From the NCBI GenBank assembly GCA_031310005.1, contig CM062379.1:3472001-3536000 (forward strand): a stretch of DNA of 64,000 bases, written 5' to 3'. This stretch comes from Dactylellina haptotyla. Its lineage: Eukaryota > Ascomycota > Orbiliomycetes > Orbiliales > Orbiliaceae. The notes beneath the pieces were generated by a model. The model had not been told where the DNA came from, made no database searches, and saw only the letters and a program-made list of their open reading frames with translations. Both the position numbers and the translations under genes were made by a program. Below, piece after piece: positions 1 to 11,871 of the stretch; position 1 is the stretch's first letter; each line of letters starts with the position of its first letter.

Positions 1-117
1 ATCGCGTGTGTGAGCGAACTGTCCTAGCCGCTCGTTGCTAACATGTAAACTCTACCATATGCCCATCTCGAGACCGCATCATCATACATCACACATGGAA
101 CCCAGTCCGATGAAGCC

Positions 118-1116
118 ATGTCAATTGCACTACTTCCACCGCAAACCGCCGCCACCCAGAACTACCCTTCCTCAAAAGTCCTAGCCACCTACGAGCTCCT
201 CGAACAGATACTCCAACACCTCGACTGCGCGACCCTCCTCAGAGACATCCGCCTGGTCTGCAAGCACTGGAAAACCCTCGTCGACGACTCCCCGGTCCTG
301 CAATGGCACACCTGGCACTGGAAGGGCCTGAAACCCCCCTTAGCCATCCTCCAAGATGACCCGTCTCTCCGCCGCGACATCACAAACCCCTTTGGATACG
401 AACTCTCCGAGGACGCGATGCTCTGGATGCGCTTCTTCTGGCTGTGTCTGATGGAGTGCATGGAGAACCCCGTCCTACGCCACGACGTCGAGACCATAGG
501 CGGCGCCGAGGACGAACGCAGCACGTGGGATTCAATCATCAACGTCCTGCCGAGATTAGAGCTGTTTCGGCCGCGGTTCGCGAATACCGCGCTCGTACGG
601 TTTAAATTCTACAAACCACTAGACGACCTCGTCGACGCCATACTGGCCGAGGAGCAAGTCGAGATGAAGGGCGAAGAGTTGCAGTTACGCAACTTTGCGA
701 GGTTGATAATGGAAACCGCATTCGCGGAGGAAGAAATGTGGCTTGGTCCTGAGGTGTGGGATATCCCGGGGAGGTCGGAACGAGGGGTAGAAGTTGACAG
801 CGAAGGTAGACGGATTCGAGCCAGTAAGAAGACGCTCAATGTTAGCATTATCGTTGATTTCACGGATCCCGTGAAGGAATGCACCGGGTCTATGACTACA
901 ACGATGAGGTTTGAATTCAACGAACCGGATCTGAAGAAGATTGATATCGAATATTGGTTTCCCGAGGGCGATTGCAAAGTCTATGAGCTCCAACTTTACA
1001 AGAAAGGCCCTGCTGGCCCTCATGATACCCCCGCAGAAATGGATACCACTATCCAAGAGGGTGAGGACCCTGTGCTCGCTGGAGAGTACGAGCATTTAGG
1101 AAGCATTATTACCTAA
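118..1116 (+). CDS. F-box protein, single exon
   Basis: A 332-residue protein with no intron. Residues about 20-65 form an F-box: the pattern begins VLATYELLEQILQHLD and continues through RLVCKHWKTLVDDSPVLQ, with the leucine/valine-cysteine-tryptophan spacing typical of Skp1-binding F-boxes. Family knowledge: F-box proteins are substrate receptors of SCF (Skp1-Cullin1-F-box) ubiquitin ligases. The rest shows no WD40, LRR or other repeat that I can recognise, so the substrate is unknown; many Pezizomycotina carry F-box proteins with such untyped C-terminal halves. The first ATG of the frame is used and lies close to the window edge, so upstream regulatory sequence is mostly missing. The next gene (G beta) points towards it, leaving about 1.5 kb of non-coding DNA between their stop codons. 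Confidence 0.85.
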   Translation: MSIALLPPQTAATQNYPSSKVLATYELLEQILQHLDCATLLRDIRLVCKHWKTLVDDSPVLQWHTWHWKGLKPPLAILQDDPSLRRDITNPFGYELSEDAMLWMRFFWLCLMECMENPVLRHDVETIGGAEDERSTWDSIINVLPRLELFRPRFANTALVRFKFYKPLDDLVDAILAEEQVEMKGEELQLRNFARLIMETAFAEEEMWLGPEVWDIPGRSERGVEVDSEGRRIRASKKTLNVSIIVDFTDPVKECTGSMTTTMRFEFNEPDLKKIDIEYWFPEGDCKVYELQLYKKGPAGPHDTPAEMDTTIQEGEDPVLAGEYEHLGSIIT

Positions 1117-2641
1117 GGAATTGCTACATTTCCAGCATAATGGTATCTGTATATTATCGTCTATTTAGCTATAGACTTGGTATTAAACTTTATCATCAGC
1201 GAACCACCCCTATTCACGGCGTCGGACAAAGCGGCCGCTTCGTCAATTATTGCAATGTTGCAATGCTCATGCTTCTTCAATATATTTGACTCCACCTACC
1301 GTGCTCTGCATGTGCAGAAGCCGTGGCGGTCTCATCTCCCGTATAAATACTTTAAGGCTAAATCGGCACTCCTTACAGGATATATTATATCATATCATTG
1401 CGTATGTCGAACGGCTTACCACCCCTTTTAATATTTCCCTCGTGGCCGTGTAGAGAGTCCCCACACAGAGGAGGGGCTCTAAGTTATAAAAGGATTCCAC
1501 TTCTTCACACTTGTGACCAAACAAAGTACTTTGCACAATTCAAGCCAACCCGCTAGCATTTTATGACACCCACCGCTACGCCTAGTCTAGAACCTTAACT
1601 ATGTATGATCGGGCCTCATTGTTATTCTTTTTCTCTAAGAAAAAAAAAGATATTCCGTGTATTTGGTTTCGTACATTAACACCAACTACTAAAAGAGCTA
1701 TAGGGAGGAGAAAATATAACAGAAACAAGCTACAGGAACGGCAGAGAACTTGACAAGAGAAAAAAGAGAGAGAGAGAACAGAAGGGACAGCAAATAAGAA
1801 AAAATTTGGAAACAAGATCGCTTTTTCTCCTGGGGCAAAAAAAAAAAAAAAAAAAGAGTATAGAAGGCAGCGTCAAAGGTTGGTTTCGACGGTAGACGAA
1901 GACGGTTTTCGGATAGACGGGAAATCCCCAGGCTATCATATTGATTCTCAGGAAGAAAAACGAATTATAGTAACACATATTACAGTCGAAAGGAAGATAT
2001 ATATAAGGAATACCTGCGGTTTAAAAGAGATAAGAAAAAAGGATGGAGAGAAACGACCCTTGCGTCGCCGGGTCATCAAAGAGGAAGAGAAACGAAAGAA
2101 AGACGCGCAGGAAACAGGAAGCCCCAGGGAGAGAGAAGTACAGGCTAACCAAGACATTACCGTTCCTTGCTTGATAAGAGCGACTACGCAAATGATTAAG
2201 ATGCAATATTCAGAAACGGGACGAAGAAAAGTTGAAGAAATGGAAGCGAGACATCTAAACAATAGTCGGAGCTGCTTGGCGTGAGAACTGTGGTGCACAT
2301 CTTGGTTTCTGTTTTTCGAGTTCGAAACTCGTATTCAAAAACTAGGACATCGCGCGGTGGTTGAAGGTTCCGATGTTTTGAGGTGTCATCTCAGTGGGTA
2401 TATGTGCGAAGGCGGGCCAACTCTGCCTCTTGCTGCCGGAGGGGGTTGACTGCTTCTCCTATCCAAATTCGTAATTGATGAGGCTGATAGGCTAAAGGTC
2501 GAAGCGGATCCGAGATGTCGTAAAAAGTTAGAAGCAAAAAAAAATAAAATATAGCGATTCGTAATCATCATCCAGACAATTTTATAGGTATTGGCTGCTA
2601 TTTTTGATGGTTGGTCGGTTGCGCAGTAAAAGTGAAGTGGT
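1117..2641. other. Convergent intergenic region, no supported gene
   Basis: This 1.5 kb lies between the stop codons of the F-box gene and the G beta gene, so it must hold both 3' ends. It has poly(A)/poly(T) runs (for example 1839-1856 and 2536-2546) and a purine-rich stretch at about 1730-2130. Open frames of 60-134 codons at about 1.6-2.3 kb are rich in Lys/Arg/Glu on one strand and Phe/Leu/Ser on the other, as expected from purine-rich DNA, and they show no domain, splice pattern or recognisable product. A short perfect hairpin CGAGT...ACTCG occurs around 2318-2332. I see no RNA gene here. Confidence 0.5.
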
Positions 2642-4142
2642 TTACGCCCAGATGCGAAGCTAAAAATAATTAGTTAGTAGACGAACTCAAAACACTATGC
2701 GGGAAACTGAACGTACGAAGCTATCCCAAGAACCAGTGCACAGACTGATACCATCATTGCTGACACCCAGACAACTAACGCGGTTTTCGTGACCAGCTAA
2801 GACGCCGACCTTTTCGCCTCTAAGCACATCCCAAACCTAGAAAATACTGTAAGCGAATGTACATAAAAATTATGCAAGCTGGGAATGTGATCTGCATACC
2901 TTGCATTCAAAGTCGTCATATCCAGCGAACAGGAGACGTCCGGAGACGGAGAACGCGACAGAAGTGATACCGCAAAGGATTTGTTCCGACTTTTGAAAAT
3001 ACCATATTAGCTTATTTTTGGTTTCATAATCTAGTTCTATAATGCACATTTGGGACTTACTGAGTATTGGTTCAATTCCCTATCGGCTCGGATATCGAAG
3101 AGTCTGCAGGTGGCATCGTCGGAGCCAGTTCCAAACGCGTTGCCGTCTGGGAAGAATTGGACAGCGTTAATGTCCGACTCGTGACCGGCAAAGGTCTGGA
3201 CAGCCTTTCCGGTACGGATGTCCCAGAGCTTAGCGAAAGCATCGCAAGCTCCGGAAACGAAGATGTTGGAGTTAGTTGGGTTGACGCTGAGACTCATGAC
3301 ATCACCGAGGTGGTCTGCGAAATCGGTGATTCTGGCGCCGGTGTCGATATCCCACAGCATACAGGTCATGTCACCTGTGGTTTGTGTGAGCGATAAATGT
3401 AATGCATAAGGAGCTTGTTGCGTTGACCAGCTTACCTGACGAGGTGAGAATTCGTCTATCGTTCAAAAATCGGCAGCACGACAAGTATCCGGAGTGTCCG
3501 GAAAGCTCTCTGGCAACACGGGTTGGGCCGTCGCGTGCAGAGAGGTTGTAGACACTACAGATATTATCGAGACCACCACAAGCTACGTAGTTGCCGGAAG
3601 GCGCGTAGGCACAAGTCATGACCCATGAGGATCGGAGAGGAATGGCGTGCACCTTGTTTGTGGTGTAAGCATCCCAGATGATCAATTTACCGTCTTGCGA
3701 GGCGGAAACAAGATGTCTGCGATCCGTGCTCCTGTAGAAAAATTATCAGCATCAGATGTTGTGGAAGGCAGGTACCACTTCAAATCAAGCTTACCAGTGC
3801 ATGCTGTAGATCTTGGCCAAATGACCCTTTAAGGTCTTTCGTTGCTTCATGTGGGTTCTCGGCAGGGCTTCAACTTGATCCTTCGCAAGTTGTCGCACTA
3901 ATAGTCAAAACAATAATATTGTTAGCCTCAGAGTCTCACTCTCAATGTATTGTTTGATCTAGGACATGTTATAGACACAATCCCATCTAACGGGGCGGCC
4001 AGAAGGTAGGGTCGTCAAACATGGCATCGCAAAACTTACGATCAGCATCGGCGAGCTCATCCTTCTTTCTTTTTATCTTCTCCTTCAATCCTTCCGCCTC
4101 GCGCCGAGCAGCAGTGATACGATCCTGAAGATCAGACGACAT
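2642..4142 (-). CDS. sfaD: Heterotrimeric G-protein beta subunit (WD40 propeller)
   Basis: Seven exons: 4040-4142, 3795-3897, 3436-3731, 3061-3374, 2900-2989, 2717-2836 and 2642-2659, giving 347 residues, the usual G beta length. The N-terminus [20 protein letters not shown] is the coiled coil that pairs with G gamma. WD repeats follow, with hallmarks such as [70 protein letters not shown] and GSWDSFLRIWA. The last exon has only 18 nt (Leu-Arg-Ile-Trp-Ala-stop), but it completes the canonical end of the last blade and follows a clear branch site (CTAAC) and TTTTTAG acceptor. Family role: releases with G gamma from G alpha at the plasma membrane and, in filamentous ascomycetes, affects growth, conidiation and virulence through cAMP and MAPK routes. 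The symbol follows the Aspergillus orthologue. Confidence 0.96.
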
Positions 4143-5060
4143 GTTGTGTTGATTATAGTGTTGGTAATGCTATAGACAAGACTACACGGTTCTGTTGGGC
4201 GAGGTGGTGAGAAGTGGTGTTTTTCCGGTTTATCGTTTTCCGCGATAGGTCGTCAGGAGAAATAATTAATCGGGAATTCGTAGGTTTGCTTTTCGTTCTC
4301 GAACCTCGGGTTGTGCACCTCGTCGGCAAATGGATGTCGCGGGAGGGTTAGGAACGGCAGCAAAACAAGTTGCGAAAGACTATTTCTGGCAAGGCGATTG
4401 GTTATTACAAGTGTTCTCGAGACTCTCTGTCTATCTCTCGCGAGCCGGGTCCCTGACGCGACGACGGTAGTCGGAATATGGGGTGCACACGCAAAGGGGA
4501 AGGAAGGGAAGCGGAGGCAGAGTTTCCTTATAAATGGTGTGATGGAAACGAATCAAAAGGGAGAATAGGGATCTCCTTGCGAAAGCCGTTTTCCCAGCCA
4601 GCGAGCTGGGATTGGAATTGGTGGCAGATCGGGGGTTTTTGATGGGCAACAGCAGAGGGAAAGGAACGAAGAAAAGCAAAGACAGGGAAATAAGTTGGAG
4701 AGTGCACTTTGGATTTTGGGGACAAAGCCAGTCGGCTTGGTGGGAAAAGGGTAAGGGAATCGAGGATGATTGGTCAGATGGGGGCGGTGCGGTGGAGAAA
4801 GAGAGTGTGCAAGGGGAGAGGGTGAATGAAATGGTCTGGGAACGGGCACGCCAGCAAGCAGCGGGAGATGAGGCTGGTGAACGGGCGATGTGATGGGTGT
4901 GATGTGTGGATGGGATCATTAGTACTAACTTAGCGACAAACGGTTATCGATCGCGGGAGATCGCAGCAGTTGAATTCAAGGTTCCGAGAGTGACGGAACG
5001 GTCGAAGGCGAGGGTGCGGCAGAGGCAGCAGCAGCTGTAGTGGTATTTGAAGCGGTGATG

Positions 5061-5132
5061 GAGACGGAGACGGAGACGGAGACGGAGGAGGTGGTGATGG
5101 TGGTGATGATGAAGGTGGTGGTGGTGGTGGTG
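5061..5132. repeat. Microsatellite cluster: (GAGACG)n then (GGT)n
   Basis: About four and a half copies of GAGACG at 5061-5087 are followed by GGTGATGG-like units and a (GGT)n run at about 5114-5132. All purine/G-rich sequence is on the + strand. It sits roughly 0.9-1 kb upstream of the G beta start codon. Confidence 0.85.
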
Positions 5133-8100
5133 GAAGGGAGAGAGGAAAGGAGAAGGAGAAGGGAGACCAACCGCTACGACGGGGACGGGTGCGGTGCTGG
5201 GGCGAGATGTGTTGGGCGGTTCTGGTAAAGGGGTATTTCCTCAGACGCGATGCTGAACAAACGGACAGCGGGCCCCAGCTCGTATGCAGGCCCCAAGTAG
5301 CGTCCTAATCTAAACCGATTGATTACGATCAGGGTGTCTCTCCACGGCCGGAACCTCTTCCTCTCTTCTCTCCTGCGCGACGGTACATGTCCTCGACCGT
5401 GTATCAAGAGATAGGCACTTGCGCTGCGCAGCTGCAGCTGCTATAAGCTCTCTCCGTAGAACCCCAAAGGTCACTCACGATGTTTGCGATGTTAGCTTGG
5501 CTCCCAGGCTAGCTTCTGGCCTGGCCTTGCCTTCGGAGACTTGCGCATATGCGCTCTCGACAGGCGGGGACCAGGCTGACCGATTGGCTTTTTTGCAAGC
5601 CCAATCCATCGTCGGTTCCGGAGTCTCAAGGGGACTAGCTTGAGAATCCATTGGGGTCTTTCGCTCACACGCAAAGGGAAACCGGCCAGCCTTGGAAGCC
5701 CAGACCTAGGCGACTTTCATGCAGCTATATTCCTATTCCTGCCCTCCGTCGGTCTGTGATGCATTCTTATTTGGTATAAAATCTGGAATCTTTGCCCTCA
5801 AATCGGTCGTCCGACTCACTATGCACGGTCCTGATTCATATCGGACTCGAAATTGTGAAATCTTTACGGAGTAATAAATAATCTTGATAGATTTCTATAA
5901 TATCTATTTAGATTGTTTTATAATATGGTATATATAATACCACTATATTTTTTATTGCGGCTGACAAACTCTCGGTCCCTTTCCTCCTCCACACAACTTG
6001 GAACCGCATTACCCTTCGGTCACCAAGATTCGCCTCGCTCCTCTGTCCCAAGACAAAGGACCGCCCGTGCTGCAAGGTAGACAAAGCGAAAATGCCTGTG
6101 GCTGACCAGCAAAGAGAGGAAGTGACGGTCAACATTGAAGTTGAAGGGCGTCTGATACACCGAACAGGAAGAATATGATACGTCTAAAATAGTGGTGGAG
6201 CCCATAGCACTATTATCTGTTTCTTGTGTGTCCGGATGCGAAGCCGAGCAGGATTTAATCACCAGGTAATATTGTCTTAGCGCAAAATCTGAAAATGGGT
6301 TCCTTCAAGTCGCAAGAGTTGAAACGAAACAAAAAAAAAAAAAGCCCACACTGCATATCACCTCAGAAGTTGGAGATTTCTCTCGGAACTACGCCCCTCC
6401 ATATCTACGGCTTATTGCGGCCCCAGACACTAATCTCGATGGTCCCGATAACGGTCCCAAATCTTGCGTGAACCGGGTGTACCCAGGCACTTCTGGACAG
6501 GGGCTTCTGTTGGCATGCTCTGAATCCCGTTAGATCCTGCCCCAAACCGACTCCTGCCTTATACATTTTGGGATCATGGAAGAAAAAAAATAAAAAAATT
6601 TAAATAAACAATAAAAAACCCTCGGCCGGCGTTTCGATATCAGGTCACAGGAACCTTCCAAGATCTCTCGTGCGGGCGGCATTTTCCTGTATTTTTTTTG
6701 GCTGGAATTGCTTTCAGATTTACCGCTACCAAAAAATTAAAAAAGCGGCCGGCTCGAAAAATCGGATTTTAATTGCGATATGTCAACCAAGGACCAGAAG
6801 GTTCAAAGTGGCTGTACACAAGACTCGCACTTGCAGTCACAAAGTTTTATTTCTTTGTGTCACTTAGAGCGACCAAAATACACACTAAACACGCTCAGAT
6901 ATTGCTAAACCCAGTTTTCCAGCCATGAACGGACAAACAGTATTGTTTTAACAATATGCCTGCCAGGCTGGTCAGCTGTCTACGACACTCTTGTCGTTTC
7001 CAAGTATGTAAATTAACAAAGGACGTCGGCGGGACTATCCAGGGTTTGGCAACGATCCGAAATGGCATTCGTTTAAAAAGGGGGCTCTACCGCTCCAACG
7101 CTGACGCCCCGTCTGGGTGTCTCCGCGGTTGCAGCTGGGGTTGTTTTTCCTTACCGGAAGACCATCCTCATCGATGGTATCCTGTCTGCTTCCTTCTCTG
7201 CTTCTCCTCCTTCCGTTTCGCAAAACTTAGGCCTTGGCCACCTATTGGTCCGGCAAGTTCTCCACTTCTTACCTTTCCCCTCCGCTCCCAAGAGGAATTG
7301 TCGCCGCCTTTTTGCGAATGATCGATCCTCAGGTTTAAGACTGGGCTTGCATGAAATGTTTGGTACAACTGTCGATGGTGGAGCAACAAACTGCACCTTT
7401 CCCACCAGGGCAAAGCCAAAAGCCGCAGGAAAGAAGATCGGGCTTTTTTCTTTCCTTTCTTTTCTTTTTGGAATCTCTCTGGATGAAAACTACAATGTAT
7501 ATGCAAGTAAGTTTTGCATACGGCGTACATTTCTTAATGTGCGCGCCCATTCGCTGGAACTGGCGAGGGGCGATGCAAGCATCGAAAGAGCAAATATTTG
7601 CCCAGCGACTTTTCGTGCTTGCAGAAAGATGAACGAACGAGAAGGGACGACAAACAACAAGCCGCAAGGACGTATTGTACACCCCCAAAGGTGTGCAAAA
7701 CGCACCCCTTCTTTGATGTTTGATTGCCGGCAAGGATTTTGAGGTTTCAGTGCACTTGAGCCTACCGGCGCACTAATATCCATGAATGCGGGTGTACCGA
7801 GGGCGGACAAATTGGATCTTGCGACTAACGTTAAGACAGGTTATGACATGATTGTGAATCGGTTGTGGGAATCTCTATGCGAGCTGTGGGGATAGACCTC
7901 GCATGGATTATAAATGATACCGTAAACTATGACATTGCCTTTGGTGGTAATATTAAAAAGTCACTTATTACCTGATCGCTTTGGAACTGAAATATAGCAA
8001 TCTTATCGCCGTCTGGTAACACTATTAATCCAAAGCGAGTATATAATTAAGTGATTTTCTTAGCTAGTACCCTTGGCTCGATATTGGGTATGCAGATATA

Positions 8101-9578
8101 AGATATAGGAAATAGAAGCTCGCGTGAATAAAATGATTTATCTTATATATAAATTAGCCTGACGGAACCAGGTCTATATCAAATTGAGCTGAACTTGACG
8201 GCGCACAGACAGATACACCCAACTTGATACCCAAAACGTTGGTTCGTATGCCACGATCCTTACCTCGAAATTACTCCTGCTGGAAGCTGACATCCTTAGC
8301 TCCACGATCTCTTCGCGAGTTCCAGGCCATTTCGGTTCAAGTAGATCCGCATGGGTGGCACCACAAAGTACTCTGCGGCGCCGTACTCTGTAGACTAAAT
8401 CGCACGTAATGTATTACGGCCATCTGAGATCTGATACTGCTTTTCGATCTTTAAAAAAAAAGCCAAGAAATGAAATTTCGAAAAGAGAGGCAAGAAAAAC
8501 AAAAAAGGTCTCAAGCCACCGAACTTCTTCTGAAAAGACCGAAATCGAGTCCGTTTGGCACTTCTTTGATGCCCCTGCAGACCCAACAAGCACGATGCCC
8601 GAGAACTGCATCTTTCGATTCGAAGAGCTCAAGCGACCCAGAAGAGGTTTGCTCCACAAGAGCATATGCAGCTGGGCAAACCCACACCCATAACTCGCAA
8701 CTGCCCCCCTCACCCCCCCTCTCCGCTGCTCCATCGATTGTGTTCGTGACCCGCAACCTAGGCTGGTAAGGCGCCTTGAAGAGGGAGGGGAGAACAAGGG
8801 CAAAAAGGGGACCGGGGTGCTTCTCGAAGGCAAAGGAAGTGGACGTTTCTGATGCTTCGTTCGGAAAGTTGTTCGATAACGTTTCAGAAATGTCGCTAGA
8901 CTGCATGATCGACCCCCTCGAACCCTTCCTCGCCGGCTGCTGGCAGGAAGCGTGAACGAGAAGTACGAAGGTACACATTATTCATCGCCAATTGCTAAAT
9001 GCTCATGATCCAGGAGCCTTGCATACGCCCTCTTTTTCCTTTCCTTCTTTTGTTTTTCCCGTGGGGATAACCTTGCCCGTTCCTTCGAAATGCATACCAC
9101 CATCAAAAGGAAAGGGGGGATGCGATGTAGAGAGAGAAGGTCGGGATCATGTTCAATATAAAAAAGTAAACACGGATTTTTTTTTGGTCGAGAGACAAAA
9201 TTACATACAAAAGTTCTCTCCGCCGTCCGTTCAGGAAGGCCAGCTCCGATCCGAGCTCATGACATCTTTTCGTTTCCACAGTTTCTCCTTTTTTCCATCC
9301 TTCGCCCGCTAAAAAAGGGCCGTCAAGGTTAAAGCCGAAAAGGCTGGCGTCATTTTCTATATTAGATCTAGACACTCGGGTCTCCTCGAAACAAAAAGAG
9401 AGAAAGGTAGAAATCTCGTTTCTATGGTGTCTCTCGCCTGCTCGCTCTTTTCTCCCCTCTCTTCCTTTCGCACAAGTGCCTTATAAGCTTGGTTGATATA
9501 ATCCGCAAACGCTCCCGCCCCCCGCTCGATATCTGCCCGTTCCTTGTTCTAAAAGCACCTTTTCGCTCATTTCAACAG

Positions 9579-9595
9579 AAAGAAAGAAAGAAAGA
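9579..9595 (+). repeat. Short (GAAA)n microsatellite
   Basis: About four units of GAAA/AAAG in the upstream region of the adenosine-deaminase-like gene. It is short and probably a neutral simple repeat. Confidence 0.7.
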
Positions 9596-9711
9596 TACTA
9601 GGTCACTACCACTATAACCTACTAGTATCATTTATTATATAAACTTATCTCTTTCGTAATCGCCTATATCTTGAACCAAATCTACCCAACCAGTCGCTCC
9701 CTTTTAGAATC

Positions 9712-9718
9712 TATATAA
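9712..9718 (+). promoter_or_regulatory. Candidate TATA box of the ADAL-like gene
   Basis: TATATAA lies about 145 nt before the ATG at 9863 and is followed by a C/A-rich stretch (CCCACACCTCATACG) typical of a fungal 5' leader. Placement is reasonable, but no transcript data are available. Confidence 0.35.
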
Positions 9719-9862
9719 CCCACACCTCATACGCTGCAAACACCACACCCCTCCAGTAGAGTCCCAAAAACTCACTTCATACATATTCACGACCACGGAC
9801 AAAAAAAATTTTCTTACAAGGACTGAATTTTTTATTAATTTACCAATACCCTACCGCCTAAG

Positions 9863-11527
9863 ATGTCGACCGCCGCCCCTACTCTCCCGCGACCCGAGAG
9901 CACTACACTAGCAAATGCGGTAGCAATAGAAGGCCTGGATTCACCAACGAGAACGGAGACGCAGGAATTCCCAGACGAAGATTTCTGCAAGCGTTTGCCG
10001 AAGCTTGTAAGTTCCCGCCTTTTCGCCTTTTCTCGAAAGGAACACGACCCACAAAACACCAAAAAACCCCCATTATATTTCATGCATGCTCGTGTGCCTG
10101 TCAGATCTCAATGTGATAAGCGGTGCATAAACTTTTTTCTTCTTGCGAAAAAAATCTTATCTCGGTCCGAGATAGAAGGGCTATAGAATCACATTTTATA
10201 GTCATCATTGTCACACGAGATTTCCTTTTTTTTCTATTTTATTATAATTTCCTTGAAACTGATCTCGATTTTGTCTTCTCTTTGTCCGACAACCGCAAAA
10301 GGAACTACATGCTCATCTCACTGGCTCAATCAGGAGAGAGACCTTGGGCGAAATATGGCGAAAGCGGAAAGAACAGGAACCAGACTTCAAGCTCGAAGAC
10401 CCCCTCACGGCCATCCCACCCGGCAAAGTCGATTTTGACCTCACAAGGTAATAACTGCAAACATACCTCCATCTAAAAAAAGGCTTTTGCTAACACTATG
10501 GGAAAAATTTATAGCTTCTTCCCCTTATTCTCAAAATACACCTATAACCTAGTCAACAGCGAATGGAGCGTTGAATATGCCACCAACCAGATACTCCGCG
10601 ACTTCGAAGCCGATGGCGTCGTCTACCTCGAACTCCGAACTATCCCACGCGCCTTCGAAGAAACGGGCCTAACGAAGGAACGTTACGTCCAGACCATCAT
10701 CAACACCATCCGCTCGTTCCACTCCGAAACAATGCATACAAGGTTGATCCTGGCCGTTGACCGACAAAACACCCCACCAGAGGCAATGGACACTGTCGAA
10801 CTGGCGATAAAATACAAGAATGACGGCGGGCTGGTAGTCGGCGTCGACCTGTGCGGCAACCCGGCCGCAGGTGACGTGCGGATATTCCGCAGCGCGTTCG
10901 AAAAGGCCAAAGAAAACGGTCTAGGCATCACGCTACATTTCGCGGAAATCGAACGACAGCCGATTAAAGACGAGCTGAACATCTTGTTATCCTTCAAACC
11001 GAACCGATTGGGGCATGTAATCCACACCGACGATAAGATATTGCGCGAGATTCGCAGCAGGAAGCTGTGTATTGAGCTCTGTCTTTCCTGTAACGTGTAT
11101 GCGAAGATGCTGCCTGCCAGACATGATAATGGAAGTTTTGCGGACCACCATTTTAAGTACTGGTGGAGAACCGACTGCCCGGTTGCCTTAGGGGTATGTC
11201 TCCTCGTCGTATTTTCCCTGATTCATAGAGTTTTTATGTCGACTAACAATACCGCAGACCGACGACGCTGGTGTCTTCCTCAGCGACCTATCGAACGAAT
11301 ACCATCTCGCCTCGCAGCACTTCAGAGTCAACAAATACGAGCTCTGGCATCTTGCATACTACTCGATCGATGCAATCTTCGGAGACGACACGGAGAAGGA
11401 CCGCCTGAGGAGCTTGCTGTTAGTATGGGGGAAAGAAAACGGACTTGACGTGACCGACGACGACGAGAGCCTGAGAGAGATTATCGATCAAGATAACGAT
11501 CTTGAAGACAACCACGAACAAGCTTAA
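9863..11527 (+). CDS. Adenosine deaminase-like protein (ADAL/MAPDA type)
   Basis: Four exons: 9863-10006, 10302-10447, 10515-11193 and 11258-11527, giving 412 residues. Zinc and substrate motifs of the adenosine/AMP deaminase superfamily are all present: ELHAHLTGSI (the HxH metal pair, near residue 50), GVDLCGNP, LHFAEI, GHVIH, and TDDAGVF with the catalytic/metal Asp. The ELHAHLTGSI...ELCLSCNV pattern fits the ADAL subfamily (N6-methyl-AMP deaminase in plants and animals) better than secreted ADGF or yeast adenine deaminase. Likely reaction: hydrolytic removal of the 6-amino or 6-methylamino group of adenosine or its monophosphate, in the cytosol, for purine salvage and clearing modified nucleotides. 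The first intron is long for this window (295 nt) and interrupts the codons just before the HxH motif. The start is the first ATG after a plausible TATA box. Exact substrate preference is inference. Confidence 0.92.
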
Positions 11528-11708
11528 AAATGCAGGGCAAGGAGTTTTTGACCCGTTGTAGGGCAATGAAGAAAAAGAAAGGGGAAATATATAAAAAAAA
11601 AAACATCTAACTTACATATATACTAATAATATTCCAAAATTCTTTCTTATGGTTAGGGCCAAAGCATGGATAGCATGGAGAGGCGTTAAAATCTTGTTAG
11701 TCTTGTGC

Positions 11709-11727
11709 GGGCAGGCAGGCAGGCAGG
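11709..11727. repeat. (GCAG)n tetranucleotide repeat
   Basis: About four to five copies of GCAG/CAGG in the 344 bp gap between the stop codons of the ADAL-like gene and mdm10. Poly(A) runs (11594-11604, 11738-11750) lie nearby. No gene fits in this gap. Confidence 0.75.
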
Positions 11728-11871
11728 TGCGAGTTTCAAAAAAAAAAAAACGAAAAAGGAACGCTCTGGTAGTTCGATAGTGCGAGTCGATAATGACCCT
11801 TATGAGTAGAGATATATAGGAGAACGTGTTGTTTAAAAAAAACATAAACGTTGCGATGTAGATATCAGACT

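Larger units (their letters stand above)
4143..9862. other. 5.7 kb gene-free region between divergent G beta and ADAL genes
   Basis: Both flanking genes start at its edges and point outwards, so it contains two promoters. The G beta side (4.3-5.4 kb) is G/A-rich on the + strand, with simple repeats at 5061-5132. The middle (5.8-8.2 kb) mixes AT-rich blocks (for example 5860-5950, 7900-8170) with ordinary sequence. The ADAL side (8.9-9.86 kb) is pyrimidine-rich on the + strand. Frames of 60-165 codons occur on both strands but overlap each other, lack domain patterns and cannot be joined into a phase-consistent spliced gene. It may carry long 5' leaders or non-coding RNA; nothing in the sequence alone proves this. 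Confidence 0.5.

Noticed and set aside
2286-2340. tRNA-like T-arm (GTTCGAAAC within a short hairpin)
   Set aside because: No acceptor, D or anticodon arm can be folded around it.
7245-7742. 165-codon + frame and overlapping minus frames near 7.2-7.7 kb
   Set aside because: Overlapping frames on both strands with no domain; best explained by chance in non-coding DNA.
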